From: an uncultured Flavobacteriaceae bacterium
GTDB taxonomy: Bacteria > Bacteroidota > Bacteroidia > Flavobacteriales > Flavobacteriaceae
NCBI GenBank assembly: GCA_947502495.1
Contig: CANNAC010000002.1
Location: forward strand, 310,001-374,000
Direction: 5' to 3'
DNA: 64,000 nt
This document shows, piece by piece, positions 1-9,192 of this stretch; the first letter of the stretch is position 1; each line of letters starts with the position of its first letter. The notes under the pieces are model-generated. The model ran no database searches, was not told the origin of the DNA, and worked only from the letters and a program-made list of their open reading frames with translations. Made by a program: the position numbers and the translations under genes.

Positions 1-509
1 AACTAAAATCCATTGGTATAAAACGAATGATTATGCTAACTGGAGATCATCAAAATGTTGGTGATGCCATTGCTAAACAAATAGGTTTAACCGAAGCAAA
101 AGGAAACTTATTACCAGAAGATAAAGTTGCTGCTATTAAAAATTTACTAGCTACAGATGGAAAAATCGCTATGGTTGGTGATGGCGTAAATGATGCTCCA
201 GCAATGGCTTTAAGTACCGTTAGTGTTGCCATGGGAGCAGCAGGAAGCGATGTTGCTTTAGAAACTGCAGATGTAGCGCTAATGTCGGATAAAATTGAAA
301 ATTTACCATTTGTAATCGGATTAAGTAGAGCATCCAAACGCATTATAAAAGAAAACATTTTTATAAGCTTAGGTGTTGTTGCCGTACTGGTGCCCGTTAC
401 CATTTTAGGACTAACCAACATTGGAATCGCTGTTTTGTTTCATGAAGGCTCCACAGTGGTAGTCGTTTTAAATGCTTTACGACTATTAGCCTACAAAGAG
501 CATATATAA
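1..509 (+). CDS. Heavy-metal P1B-type ATPase, C-terminal part (5' end outside window)
   Basis: Partial gene: the reading frame is already open at base 3, so only about the last 168 residues are present. They carry the end of the ATPase P-domain: the TGD motif (MLTGDH), the Mg-binding GDGVNDAP motif, and the GSDVALETAD stretch typical of P1B transition-metal pumps. Two membrane helices follow. The last helix contains HEGST; the related HEGGT is the signature I associate with the P1B-4 (Co/Fe/Zn) subgroup, whereas ZntA-type pumps carry an Asp there. The subgroup is therefore an inference, since the membrane CPC/SPC motif is outside the window. Such pumps export metal cations across the inner membrane using ATP. 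Confidence 0.9.
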   Translation, partial: LKSIGIKRMIMLTGDHQNVGDAIAKQIGLTEAKGNLLPEDKVAAIKNLLATDGKIAMVGDGVNDAPAMALSTVSVAMGAAGSDVALETADVALMSDKIENLPFVIGLSRASKRIIKENIFISLGVVAVLVPVTILGLTNIGIAVLFHEGSTVVVVLNALRLLAYKEHI

Positions 510-601
510 ATATCGGTTTTTGACGCAACCTTTTCTTATTTTAAGCATCTACTAGTGGTATGCCTTTTTATTAATCAAATACATAATTTAAAAACAAACC
601 A

Positions 602-1174
602 ATGAAAAAAACCCTTTTAGGATTATTGTTATTTACCTCTTTTGCAACTTTTGCGCAAAAAGAGGTACAAGAAGAAAAAGTAAAACACAGTGAAATAAAG
701 ATAAATGCTTTTAATCTTATTTTGTTTAAATCTATAGATGTTTCCTATGAATATTTATTAGATTCGGAATCTTCTATAGGTGCTTCTGTTTTAATCAATT
801 TAAGAGATACCGATTCTGGAGAAGATATTTATTACAACGAAAAACTTGCCATCACGCCATATTACAGACGTTACTTTTCTAGTAAATATGCTTGGGGATT
901 TTTCTTAGAAGCTTTTGGTATGTATAATGTGCAGGATGATGTCTATGAAGAATACAATTACAATATGGTTTTAGATGAATATGAATACACAAGATCTGAC
1001 GAAACGTCTAACAACCTTGCTTTCGGAATGGCTGTTGGCGGAAAATTTGTTAGTAAAAAAGGGTTTTTGTTTGAAGTATTTGGAGGAATAGGAAGAAATA
1101 TCATTCAATCTAACGAGAAAATTGGTAGTGAGTTTGTACCACGTTTAGGAGCAACCTTTGGTTGGAGGTTTTAA
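602..1174 (+). CDS. Exported small outer-membrane beta-barrel-like protein
   Basis: 190 residues with a clear Sec signal peptide (MKKTLLGLLLFTSFATFAQ, cut after AQ). The mature part alternates hydrophobic and polar residues, is rich in Tyr/Phe, and ends in an aromatic (GWRF), as expected for an outer-membrane barrel. It resembles the DUF3575/outer-membrane-beta-barrel hypothetical proteins common in Flavobacteria, but I do not recognise a specific family with certainty. It stands alone between the metal ATPase and a strong terminator. No function can be assigned. Confidence 0.8.
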   Translation: MKKTLLGLLLFTSFATFAQKEVQEEKVKHSEIKINAFNLILFKSIDVSYEYLLDSESSIGASVLINLRDTDSGEDIYYNEKLAITPYYRRYFSSKYAWGFFLEAFGMYNVQDDVYEEYNYNMVLDEYEYTRSDETSNNLAFGMAVGGKFVSKKGFLFEVFGGIGRNIIQSNEKIGSEFVPRLGATFGWRF

Positions 1175-1193
1175 CAACAAGACTGTTTTATAA

Positions 1194-1230
1194 AGAAACC
1201 CAAGCTTTTCGGCTTGGGTTTCTTATTTTA
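1194..1230 (+). terminator. Rho-independent terminator
   Basis: A perfect 12-bp stem (1194-1205 with 1212-1223, AGAAACCCAAGC and its complement) has a 6-nt loop and a T-rich tail. It lies 20 bp after the stop of the barrel-like protein gene. Confidence 0.85.
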
Positions 1231-1266
1231 TATCAAAAAATCCTATTCGTAAATATTTGATGGAGG

Positions 1267-1307
1267 AAAAAAAAAAAACGCGCAAACAATTATTGCTTGA
1301 GCGTTTT
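1267..1307 (-). terminator. Terminator of glyS
   Basis: Read on the minus strand, an imperfect stem (AAAACGCTCAA pairing with TTGCGCGTTTT) is followed by a run of 12 T. It lies just past the glyS stop. A second small hairpin (ATTCCTT/AAGGAAT, about 1317-1336) sits between it and the stop codon. Confidence 0.75.
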
Positions 1308-1340
1308 AGTTATAAGATTCCTTTTTTCAAAGGAATTCGA

Positions 1341-2885
1341 TTATTTCATCTTCATTAGCCAATGTTTCACATCGACCTCTGCTTTAATCAAGTCTTTTAA
1401 ATCTTCGATCTTCACACGTTTTTGTTCCATAGTATCTCTATGTCTTATAGTAACCGTGTTATTTTCTAAAGTTTCATGATCTACAGTAATACAAAATGGT
1501 GTTCCATTTGCATCTTGACGTCTGTAACGTTTTCCAACTGCATCTTTTTCGTCATAAAACACATTGAAATCCCATTTTAAATCTTCTACAATTTGTTTTG
1601 CTACTTCTGGTAAACCATCCTTTTTTACTAAAGGAAAAATGGCTGCTTTTACAGGAGCTAGAACTGCAGGCAATTTTAAAACGGTTCTTGTAGTATTGTT
1701 TTCTAGTTCTTCTTCCATTAAAGCATTAGAAAATACCGCTAAAAACATTCTGTCTAAACCAATAGAAGTTTCCAAAACATAAGGTGTATAGCTTTTGTTT
1801 TCTTCATGATCAAAATACTGAAGCTTCTTACCAGAAAATTCTTCGTGTTGTTTTAAATCAAAATCGGTACGCGAGTGAATTCCTTCTAACTCTTTAAATC
1901 CGAAAGGGAATTTAAACTCAATATCTGTTGCAGCATCTGCATAATGTGCTAATTTTTCGTGGTCATGAAAACGATAGTTATCTGCTCCCATTCCTAAAGA
2001 AAGATGCCATTTCATTCTGGTTTCTTTCCATTTATCAAACCATTCTTTTTGTGTTCCTGGTTTAATAAAGAATTGCATTTCCATTTGTTCAAACTCACGC
2101 ATTCTAAAAATAAACTGTCTTGCAACAATTTCGTTTCTAAATGCCTTTCCTGTTTGCGCAATACCAAAAGGAATTTTCATTCGTCCTGTTTTTTGCACAT
2201 TCAAGAAGTTTACAAAAATTCCTTGCGCTGTTTCGGGACGTAAATATAAATCCATTGCCGTTTCTGCAGAAGCACCAAGTTTGGTTCCAAACATAAGGTT
2301 AAACTGCTTCACATCGGTCCAATTTCTAGAACCCGTTAAAGGATCTGCGATTTCTAATTCTTCAATTAGCAATTTAACATCTGCTAAATCTTCTGCTTCC
2401 AGAGATTTCCCTAAACGTTTTAAAATAGTATCTATCTTTTCTTGATAACCTAATACTCTTCCGTTAGTAGAAATAAATTCTTCTTTATTAAAGGATTCTC
2501 CAAAACGCTTTTCTGCCTTTTTTACTTCCTTTTCAATCTTCGTTTCAATTTTAGCGCAATAGTCTTCCACTAAAACATCTGCACGATATCTCTTATTAGA
2601 ATCTTTATTATCTATTAATGGATCACTAAAGGCATCTACGTGGCCAGAAGCTTTCCAAGTAGTTGGATGCATAAATATAGATGCATCTATTCCTACTATA
2701 TTATCATTCATTTGCACCATGGCTTTCCACCAGTAGTCGCGAATATTCTTTTTTAGCTCTGCTCCATTTTGAGCATAGTCATACACTGCACTTAATCCAT
2801 CGTAGATTTCGCTACTCTGAAAAACGTAACCATACTCTTTTGCATGAGAGATTACTTTTTTAAATTGATCGTCTTGATTTGCCAT
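1341..2885 (-). CDS. glyS: Glycyl-tRNA synthetase (homodimeric class II)
   Basis: 514 residues; charges tRNA-Gly with glycine in the cytoplasm. Class II signatures are clear: YLRPETAQG (about 214-222), motif 2 with FRNE (about 249-252) followed by the REFEQMEMQFF stretch, and motif 3 ETSIGLDRM (about 372-380). The anticodon-binding domain is C-terminal. This is the single-chain (eukaryote/archaea-like) GlyRS, not the bacterial alpha/beta tetramer. I start at ATG 2885 (MANQDDQFKKV); the upstream in-frame extension from 2933 is hydrophobic, unlike the family, and overlaps the probable leader. A terminator follows at 1267-1307. Confidence 0.97.
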   Translation of the reverse strand: MANQDDQFKKVISHAKEYGYVFQSSEIYDGLSAVYDYAQNGAELKKNIRDYWWKAMVQMNDNIVGIDASIFMHPTTWKASGHVDAFSDPLIDNKDSNKRYRADVLVEDYCAKIETKIEKEVKKAEKRFGESFNKEEFISTNGRVLGYQEKIDTILKRLGKSLEAEDLADVKLLIEELEIADPLTGSRNWTDVKQFNLMFGTKLGASAETAMDLYLRPETAQGIFVNFLNVQKTGRMKIPFGIAQTGKAFRNEIVARQFIFRMREFEQMEMQFFIKPGTQKEWFDKWKETRMKWHLSLGMGADNYRFHDHEKLAHYADAATDIEFKFPFGFKELEGIHSRTDFDLKQHEEFSGKKLQYFDHEENKSYTPYVLETSIGLDRMFLAVFSNALMEEELENNTTRTVLKLPAVLAPVKAAIFPLVKKDGLPEVAKQIVEDLKWDFNVFYDEKDAVGKRYRRQDANGTPFCITVDHETLENNTVTIRHRDTMEQKRVKIEDLKDLIKAEVDVKHWLMKMK

Positions 2886-2951
2886 AGGTTGCAAAAGTAA
2901 AAAACCACTCCATATTAATGGAACGGTTTTCAAAAAATTATAAGTTATTTT

Positions 2952-3833
2952 TTATTTTAATGTAATAGATGTGCTTCCTAAAAAGGTAGCGTTTTGAAAT
3001 ACGTCCACATTATAGCTCCCTGGCTTTAGCTTTTCTTTGTCTCTAATGCTAATTTTAAGGCAAGCTGTAATTTCTTCAGAAACATTTTTTACGATTGTTT
3101 TTCCGCTATATCCAATTTTTAATCCTTGGTATTTAAGAACACCTCGTTCGGATACTATTTGGTCTTTAGTATCTAAAATTTGTACGTAAATATTTTTATT
3201 TCCTTTGTTTGTCAATGCATTACCAGCTAGCAAAATGCATACTTCAAATTGATCAGCCTCACTTAATTTAGTAGTTTCGTATACTTTAGAACGTGTTGTA
3301 TTTAAAGCTACCACTTTAATATTATTGCTTTTAAGTATACCTTCCTTACTAATAATAGTATTTAACTTTTGATTCTTTTCTGATAAATTAGCTAACTCAA
3401 CTTTTTGATTTTCAAATTGCTGAGAAACAGAATCTACTTGTATGTGCAAAGCTTCATTATCGCGAAGAAGCGAGTCTATTTGGTCAAAAATAAGTTCTCT
3501 TTCGTTTTTAAGAGCGTTTATTTGACTTCTGTATTTAGATATTAATGATAAATCGGTTTTCGTATTTTTTACAGAACTTAAGATGTCCTCTACTTTAGAT
3601 TTAGATAGATTTAATTTCGTGTTTACAACTTCGTTTTCAATAGAAACATCATTATAAAGCGATATCATCTCTGTCAATTCATGTTGCACTAGTTTTGTTT
3701 CTTGCTCTAAAAATTCTTCTTGATTTTTAAAGGAATTAAAACTAGAAATACTATAAGAACCTAAAATAGCAATTGCTATTACCAATGAACCAATAATTAA
3801 TCTGTAGTTAAAAGTTTGAGGGAAAACTAACAT
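2952..3833 (-). CDS. Membrane-anchored coiled-coil protein of unknown function
   Basis: 293 residues. One N-terminal membrane helix (about residues 11-30) has a short cytoplasmic tail. A long, Gln/Glu/Asn/Ser-rich coiled coil follows (about 32-165). A compact C-terminal beta-rich domain (about 170-293) ends in SYNVDVFQNATFLGSTSITLK-like strands, probably Ig-like. The arrangement suggests a periplasm-facing stalk plus domain, with an inner-membrane anchor. I recognise it as a conserved flavobacterial hypothetical type but cannot name a function. It lies 66 bp upstream of glyS on the same strand and may share its transcript. Confidence 0.8.
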   Translation of the reverse strand: MLVFPQTFNYRLIIGSLVIAIAILGSYSISSFNSFKNQEEFLEQETKLVQHELTEMISLYNDVSIENEVVNTKLNLSKSKVEDILSSVKNTKTDLSLISKYRSQINALKNERELIFDQIDSLLRDNEALHIQVDSVSQQFENQKVELANLSEKNQKLNTIISKEGILKSNNIKVVALNTTRSKVYETTKLSEADQFEVCILLAGNALTNKGNKNIYVQILDTKDQIVSERGVLKYQGLKIGYSGKTIVKNVSEEITACLKISIRDKEKLKPGSYNVDVFQNATFLGSTSITLK

Positions 3834-3964
3834 ATTATTTATTTTACAGTACGAAGCTAGAAATTTAGTTTGGTTTATTTTATTTTATTCGTTGAAGTAA
3901 GTGATATAATTGTTAAAACAATTTCCTTATCGCATTTAGCTAGAAATTTTGTAAGTTTAGTACT

Positions 3965-4645
3965 ATGTTTCAAGCGGTTATTGATTTATTCTTTCCAAAG
4001 GTATGCTTTGCGTGTTATTCGCACTTGCAAGATTTTGAGATGTATGTTTGTACTTCTTGCAGACATAATTTACCCGTTACCAATTACCATCTGAATGCAA
4101 ATAATGCACTTGAGAAAGTGTTTTATGGACGAGCAAAAGTAGAACAAGCAACAGCTTTGTTTCGGTATGAGAAAAAAGGAATTGTACAACAACTTATTCA
4201 TAATTTAAAATATAGAGGACATGAAGAAATTGGTGTCTTTTTAGGCGAATGGCTTGGTAATGAATTAAAAGAATTAGATTCTTATAAAGCTGTAGATATT
4301 GTTATCTCTGTGCCTCTACATAAAAAGAAACAAAAAAAAAGAGGGTATAATCAGGTTACTAAATTCGGACAAGAAATAGCAAAAGCTTTGCAAGTAGATT
4401 ACAATGAACAATCGCTAATTAAAATCACGAATACAAAGTCACAAGTCACCAAAAAACGATTTGCTCGTTGGCAAGCAGACCATGAATTATTCGCTTTAGA
4501 GAATGCAGCATTAATAGAAAACAAACATATTTTATTGGTAGATGATATTATTACTACTGGAGCAACCTTAGAGTCTTGTATTCAAGTGTTAAATAAAGCC
4601 GAAAATGTTAAAATAAGCATAGCAACCATGGCAATAGTTCATTGA
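3965..4645 (+). CDS. ComF family phosphoribosyltransferase-like protein
   Basis: 226 residues. The N-terminus has a four-Cys zinc site (C14, C17, C29, C32). The C-terminal part is a PRTase fold with the PRPP-binding motif LLVDDIITTGAT (about 190-201). The KKRGYNQ segment (about 124-130) and the TKSQ..K.R region are typical of ComF/GntX proteins. Family members are linked to DNA uptake (ComF) or to use of DNA as a nutrient (GntX); the substrate here is unknown. It is transcribed divergently from the coiled-coil gene and starts 25 bp before the next lipoprotein gene. Confidence 0.93.
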   Translation: MFQAVIDLFFPKVCFACYSHLQDFEMYVCTSCRHNLPVTNYHLNANNALEKVFYGRAKVEQATALFRYEKKGIVQQLIHNLKYRGHEEIGVFLGEWLGNELKELDSYKAVDIVISVPLHKKKQKKRGYNQVTKFGQEIAKALQVDYNEQSLIKITNTKSQVTKKRFARWQADHELFALENAALIENKHILLVDDIITTGATLESCIQVLNKAENVKISIATMAIVH

Positions 4646-4670
4646 GTATTTTGTTACTTTGTGCTAAATA

Positions 4671-6293
4671 ATGAAATTTATAATGCGTAATACCTTCTAT
4701 AATTTAATTTTAATTCTAACCATTGGCTTAACTATTGTTAGTTGCGCTAATAGAGGAAATCCTGATGGAGGGCCAAAAGATGTTACCGCTCCTAAAATAA
4801 TTAAATCTACTCCCGAAAATTATGTTACCAATTTCAATGGTAACGAGATTAAAATCTATTTCGATGAGTATGTGAAAATTAAAAATTTAACCAAACAACT
4901 TATTATATCGCCACCAATGGATTCTGCTCCAGAAGTAACTCCTATTGGTACCGCTAGTAAATACATTACTATTAAGATTAACGATACCTTATTGGAAAAT
5001 ACAACCTATGCGTTTAACTTTGGAAACAGCATAACAGATAACAACGAAGAAAATCCGTATTCCTATTACAAATATATTTTATCTACAGGAAGTTATATAG
5101 ATTCCCTTTCTGTTAAAGGTGAAATCTTAGATGCTTCCCTACGTAAGCCTGACGATTTTGTTTCTGTGCGTTTATATGAAATAGATAGTACTTTTAACGA
5201 CTCTATTGTTTACAATAAACTACCAAAATACGTAACCAACACTTTAGATAGCACAACCACCTTTAGTATTGATAATATTAAAGCAGGAAAGTATATGCTT
5301 GTTGCTTTAAAAGATGCTAACCAAGACAATAAATTTCAACAACTAACCGATAAGATCGCTTTTTATAAAAAACATATAACCGTACCAACAGACTCTAGTT
5401 TCACCTTAAAATTATTTAAAGAAGAAGCCGATTTCATGGTGATTAGACCACGTTTAGTAGCAGGCGAAAAAATAGCTTTTGGTTATCAAGGGGATTACAA
5501 AAACACAGCAATAAAGACAACATCTGTTGTGCCAGAGGACTTTAAATATATCATTACAAAGGATCCAAAAACAGATTCTTTAAACTACTGGTACAAGCCA
5601 AGATTAAAGAATACAGATTCTTTACTTTTTAATGTAAAAAACAAAAACTACACCGAAGACTTTACGGTTAAAATAGGCGATCAACCTAGAGATTCATTAA
5701 AAATGGAAGCAATCACTAAAGGAAATTTAAACTTTAAAGACGATTTTAAATTAACCGCAAATATTCCATTGGTAAAGTTTAACGAAAAGCAAGTTACTAT
5801 TTTAGACAAAGATTCTTTAAAAGTAACATTCAAAACATCTTTAGACACCCTTTCTAACACTTATTCTTTTGCTTTTGATAAAACGGAAAACAACAAATAT
5901 TCTATTCAACTTTTACCCGACGCTTTTACTGATTTTTTCGAGAATAAAAACGACACCTTAAATTATAGGTTAAACACAAAAAGCTTTGCAGATTATGGTA
6001 ATGTAAGAATAACATTATACAATGCGAAATACCCAGTAATTGCGCAATTAACAGACGACAAAGGCGAAATAAAAGGCGAAATATATAGCACCGAACCAGA
6101 ACCTTTAGATTTTAGATATCTAGATCCTGCTAAATATTATTTACGCGTTATTTATGATGCGAACAAAAACCAAAAGTATGATTCTGGAAGCTATTTAAAA
6201 AAGCGTCAACCAGAACGTATTAGCCATTTTAACGAAGTAATTGAAGTTCGTGCTAATTGGGATCCTATAATAGATTTTACGCTATTAGATTAA
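4671..6293 (+). CDS. Ig-like domain lipoprotein
   Basis: 540 residues with a lipoprotein signal: a hydrophobic segment ending in TIVSC, Cys at about residue 25. After a GNPDGGPKD linker comes a bacterial Ig-like domain of the SbsA type (TAPKIIKSTPEN...NGNEIKIYFDEYV), then further beta-rich repeats. An alternative ATG lies 12 bp downstream (4683). Related proteins are conserved in Bacteroidota as outer-membrane lipoproteins of unknown role. Its last 17 bp overlap the 3' end of the convergent omega-amidase gene. Confidence 0.85.
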   Translation: MKFIMRNTFYNLILILTIGLTIVSCANRGNPDGGPKDVTAPKIIKSTPENYVTNFNGNEIKIYFDEYVKIKNLTKQLIISPPMDSAPEVTPIGTASKYITIKINDTLLENTTYAFNFGNSITDNNEENPYSYYKYILSTGSYIDSLSVKGEILDASLRKPDDFVSVRLYEIDSTFNDSIVYNKLPKYVTNTLDSTTTFSIDNIKAGKYMLVALKDANQDNKFQQLTDKIAFYKKHITVPTDSSFTLKLFKEEADFMVIRPRLVAGEKIAFGYQGDYKNTAIKTTSVVPEDFKYIITKDPKTDSLNYWYKPRLKNTDSLLFNVKNKNYTEDFTVKIGDQPRDSLKMEAITKGNLNFKDDFKLTANIPLVKFNEKQVTILDKDSLKVTFKTSLDTLSNTYSFAFDKTENNKYSIQLLPDAFTDFFENKNDTLNYRLNTKSFADYGNVRITLYNAKYPVIAQLTDDKGEIKGEIYSTEPEPLDFRYLDPAKYYLRVIYDANKNQKYDSGSYLKKRQPERISHFNEVIEVRANWDPIIDFTLLD

Positions 6294-7059
6294 ATATATC
6301 CTTATCTCCTAAAAACCGAAATCTGTCTCGGTACTTTTTAATGTGGTTTTTATCTAGCGTTACAATTTCTGTTTGCTCTTTACCTAAAGCGATATTCGAT
6401 ATTTTTTCACCTAGAACATCGTAAACAGCCGAGCTTCCTGAATATTCGTAATTATTAATATCTAAACCTACTCTATTTACACCAACACAATACGTCATGT
6501 TTTCTATTGCTCTAGCTTTTAGCAAAGCGTCCCAAGCAGTAATTCTAAGTTTTGGCCAATTGGCAACATATAATAACAAATCATAATCTTCCGTATTTCT
6601 TGCCCAAACCGGAAATCGCAAATCGTAACACACCAAAGGACAAATTTTCCAACCTTTATAATCCACTATTATTTTTTTATTTCCTGCCTCATATACTTTA
6701 TCTTCTCCTGCAAGTGTAAAGGTATGTCGCTTATCATAAATTTCTATTTTTCCTTCTGGATGCACAAATAAAAGCCTATTGTAGTATTTGTTAGCTTCGG
6801 TAATAATAAAACTTCCAACAATAGCGGCGTTACTCATTTTAGCCATTTCTACCATCCATTTCACGCTTTCTCCCTGCATATTTTCTGCTAGTTCTGACGC
6901 ATGCATTGTAAAGCCTGTCGTACACATTTCTGGAAGAATAATAAGATCTACTTGTTGTGAAATAGCAGTGATTTTTTTCGTAAAATTCAATCTATTCTGT
7001 TTTGGGTTTTCCCAAACTAAATCCGATTGTATAAGCGCTACTTTTAATTTTTCTTGCAT
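6277..7059 (-). CDS. Omega-amidase / nitrilase-family amidohydrolase (YafV/NIT2-like)
   Basis: 260 residues. The nitrilase Glu-Lys-Cys triad is visible: E44 in LPEMCTTGF, K110 in YDKRHTF and C144 in LVCYDLRFP. The set of motifs matches the YafV/NIT2 omega-amidases, which hydrolyse 2-oxoglutaramate and 2-oxosuccinamate. These products arise from glutamine or asparagine transaminases, and a methionine/glutamine-type aminotransferase lies 760 bp upstream on the same strand, which supports the call. I start at ATG 7059 (MQEKLKVALIQ), since the upstream extension to 7098 overlaps a terminator. The 3' end overlaps the convergent lipoprotein gene by 17 bp. Confidence 0.92.
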   Translation of the reverse strand: MQEKLKVALIQSDLVWENPKQNRLNFTKKITAISQQVDLIILPEMCTTGFTMHASELAENMQGESVKWMVEMAKMSNAAIVGSFIITEANKYYNRLLFVHPEGKIEIYDKRHTFTLAGEDKVYEAGNKKIIVDYKGWKICPLVCYDLRFPVWARNTEDYDLLLYVANWPKLRITAWDALLKARAIENMTYCVGVNRVGLDINNYEYSGSSAVYDVLGEKISNIALGKEQTEIVTLDKNHIKKYRDRFRFLGDKDIFNLIA

Positions 7060-7095
7060 TTTATAAAGATACTTGTTTTTTGTAAAGTTGTAAAA

Positions 7096-7138
7096 CAAAA
7101 AAATCCAGAATAGCTCTATGGAACAACTCTGGATTTTT
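7096..7138 (-). terminator. Terminator after the Lys/Glu-rich coiled-coil gene
   Basis: On the minus strand an AAAAATCCAGAG / CTGGATTTTT stem with a 15-20 nt loop ends in a run of seven T. It lies between the stop of the 7165-7758 gene and the omega-amidase start, so it separates the two minus-strand genes. Confidence 0.75.
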
Positions 7139-7164
7139 AAATAGATAAAGCCTTTCGTTTATAA

Positions 7165-7758
7165 TTAAGCCTTTCTTAATTTTTTTTCTGCTTTTTTAAT
7201 ATCTTCTTTTAAGCCTTCCAGTTTTTTAAGCCATTTTCCTTCGTCTTCTGGAGATAGCTTTCCTTTCTTTTTCAGTTTGTCATATTTCTTTTGAGAACTC
7301 TCTAACTTGCTATTTGCTTTATCAAAAGATTTTTGTGCTTTCTCCTTTTTCTTTAAAGCCTTTTCCGCCTGTTTTTGTTTCTTTTCTGCTTTTTTTAAAT
7401 CTTTTTCGTTCTTTTTTAGCTCTTTTTCACGTTTTTCTTCTTCTTTCTCCGCTTGCTCAATCTTTTCTTCTTTTTCTTTGGCTGCTTTATTTAGCGCTTG
7501 TTCCTTCTCTTCTTTTAACGTATCCGCTTCTTCTTTTTCTATTTCTGCTCGTTCTTTTTCTTCTTGCATTTTCATCTCCGTTTCATGTGTAGCAAAAATA
7601 GCAATACGTTTTTCTTCACTTAAAACATCGGTAACATCCTTATCTCCTTCATATATTTTATTTTCTTTTACCGTATAAACAGGATTCCCTTCTGCATTTT
7701 GCGCTGTAACCGTTAATCCTAATCCCAAAAAGAATACTAGTACTATTAATTTTTTCAT
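7165..7758 (-). CDS. Exported Lys/Glu-rich coiled-coil protein
   Basis: 197 residues with a Sec signal peptide (MKKLIVLVFFLGLGLTVTAQ). A short beta-like region (YTVKENKIYEGDKDVTDVL) follows. From about residue 58 to the end the protein is almost pure Glu/Lys/Ala/Gln heptads, a long charged coiled coil. No enzyme motif is visible. The skewed composition also makes a long false open frame on the opposite strand. Function unknown; it sits between the omega-amidase and aminotransferase genes on the same strand but has its own terminator. Confidence 0.8.
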   Translation of the reverse strand: MKKLIVLVFFLGLGLTVTAQNAEGNPVYTVKENKIYEGDKDVTDVLSEEKRIAIFATHETEMKMQEEKERAEIEKEEADTLKEEKEQALNKAAKEKEEKIEQAEKEEEKREKELKKNEKDLKKAEKKQKQAEKALKKKEKAQKSFDKANSKLESSQKKYDKLKKKGKLSPEDEGKWLKKLEGLKEDIKKAEKKLRKA

Positions 7759-7818
7759 CGTTTTATATTTATTGTTTAACCATAGTTTGCAAATATATTG
7801 CCAAATGAATCCACTGAG

Positions 7819-8961
7819 TTAGATTTTATTTAAAATTTCGGCAGCTCGTTTTAAAGTATCCTCTGTTTTCGCAAAGCAGAAACGCAACACTTTATCATCC
7901 TTATTATTATCGTTAAAAACCGATAATGGTATAGATGCCAATCCATTTTCAATAGTTAACCGTTTTGCAAAATCGACATCATATTCTTGTGTAATTGCAG
8001 AAAAATCTAAAACCTGAAAATACGTTCCTTTTGCGGCTTTAAATTTAAATCGCGAATCTTTTATTAAACTTAAAAACAAATCCCGTTTTTCTTGATAGAA
8101 ACTGGAAAGTTCTAAGTAATGACTTGGTTCTTCTAAATAATCTGCCAATCCTTTTTGCATTGGATGGTTTACCGAAAACACATTAAACTGATGCACTTTT
8201 CTAAACTCTATCATAAGTTCTTTTGGCGCACAGCAGTATCCCATTTTCCATCCAGTATTATGAAATGTTTTTCCAAAAGAAGCGGTTATAAAACTTCTGC
8301 CTTTTAAATCGGGAAACAAACATGCGCTTTGGTGTTTTTCCCCATCAAAAATAATGTGTTCATACACTTCGTCACTCAACACAATAATGTTTGTGTCTTT
8401 AGTAAGCTCTTGAAGTTTTAGCATATCGGTTTCCGAAAAAATACTACCACCAGGATTTTGTGGTGTATTTATGATAATCATCTTCGTTTTGCTATTTATT
8501 TTCTGTTTTACAGCATTCCAATCTACTCCATAATTTGGCGCATCTAATTGTATACTTATTGTTTTTGCCCCTTGTAATTCTATTGCTGGTTGGTAACAAT
8601 CGTAAGCTGGCTTAAAAATAATCACTTCATCATCCTGTCTTACAAAAGCAGAAATAATAGTAAAAATAGCCTGTGTTGCTCCCGCTGTAACTGTTATTTC
8701 CGTTTCCGGATGATAGCTCGTTTTATATAACAAATCAAACTTATTGGCAATACGCGCTCTCAGCTCCATATTTCCCGGCATTGGCGCATATTGATTATAC
8801 CCAGAATGCATGGCTTTATTCACTAAATCCATTAGTTTTTTATCACTACTAAAACCTGGGAATCCTTGCGATAAATTAATCGCGTTATGTTGGTTTGCCA
8901 AAGTACTCATGACAGAAAAAATGGTGGTTCCTACGTTTGGAAGTTTAGAGAAATGTTTCAT
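7819..8961 (-). CDS. PLP-dependent methionine/glutamine aminotransferase (YbdL/KAT-like)
   Basis: 380 residues of the class I aminotransferase fold. Visible motifs are NLSQGFPGF, the YNQYAPMPG loop, INTPQNPGG, the D/Y pair in LSDEVYEH, and the PLP lysine K231 in SFGKTFHNTGWKMGY. This set is typical of methionine aminotransferase (YbdL) and kynurenine/glutamine transaminase K. It transfers amino groups between methionine, aromatic amino acids or glutamine and 2-oxo acids. Its neighbour is an omega-amidase that would drain the glutamine-derived product. I start at ATG 8961 (MKHFSKLPNVGT); a 41-residue hydrophobic extension upstream is unlike the family. Confidence 0.92.
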   Translation of the reverse strand: MKHFSKLPNVGTTIFSVMSTLANQHNAINLSQGFPGFSSDKKLMDLVNKAMHSGYNQYAPMPGNMELRARIANKFDLLYKTSYHPETEITVTAGATQAIFTIISAFVRQDDEVIIFKPAYDCYQPAIELQGAKTISIQLDAPNYGVDWNAVKQKINSKTKMIIINTPQNPGGSIFSETDMLKLQELTKDTNIIVLSDEVYEHIIFDGEKHQSACLFPDLKGRSFITASFGKTFHNTGWKMGYCCAPKELMIEFRKVHQFNVFSVNHPMQKGLADYLEEPSHYLELSSFYQEKRDLFLSLIKDSRFKFKAAKGTYFQVLDFSAITQEYDVDFAKRLTIENGLASIPLSVFNDNNKDDKVLRFCFAKTEDTLKRAAEILNKI

Positions 8962-9161
8962 AATTATAAATATAAAGACTATTTCTGTTTCTAAGGCTTC
9001 CTTCTTCAGAATAAAAAAAAAGCAACTTACAATACCATTAAAATAAACGCTTCCTAATAGATAAAAAGAAGTAGATGTATTCAAAAATAAATTCCGAAGA
9101 ATCCAAAAAATAAAACCGTTATAAATTTAATCATTTTAACAATTATTACTGCTTGGTTTTT

Positions 9162-9169
9162 TATCTTTG
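9162..9169 (+). promoter_or_regulatory. Candidate -7 promoter element (TATCTTTG)
   Basis: An exact match to the Bacteroidota TAnnTTTG -7 word, 23 bp before the DPP11 start codon. No convincing -33 TTG at ideal spacing was seen. Confidence 0.45.
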
Positions 9170-9192
9170 GTAGCATTCAAAAAACAAGACTT

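Noticed and set aside
2886-2933. N-terminal extension of glyS
   Set aside because: The 16 extra residues are hydrophobic and not part of GlyRS; MANQDDQFKKV at 2885 is the usual type of start.
7307-7678. Ser/Phe-rich 123-codon frame on the plus strand
   Set aside because: It is the antisense shadow of the Lys/Glu-rich coiled-coil gene; low-complexity AAG/GAA codons leave the opposite strand free of stops.
8962-9084. 41-residue extension of the aminotransferase
   Set aside because: It is hydrophobic, low-complexity and unlike the cytosolic family start; ATG 8961 fits.
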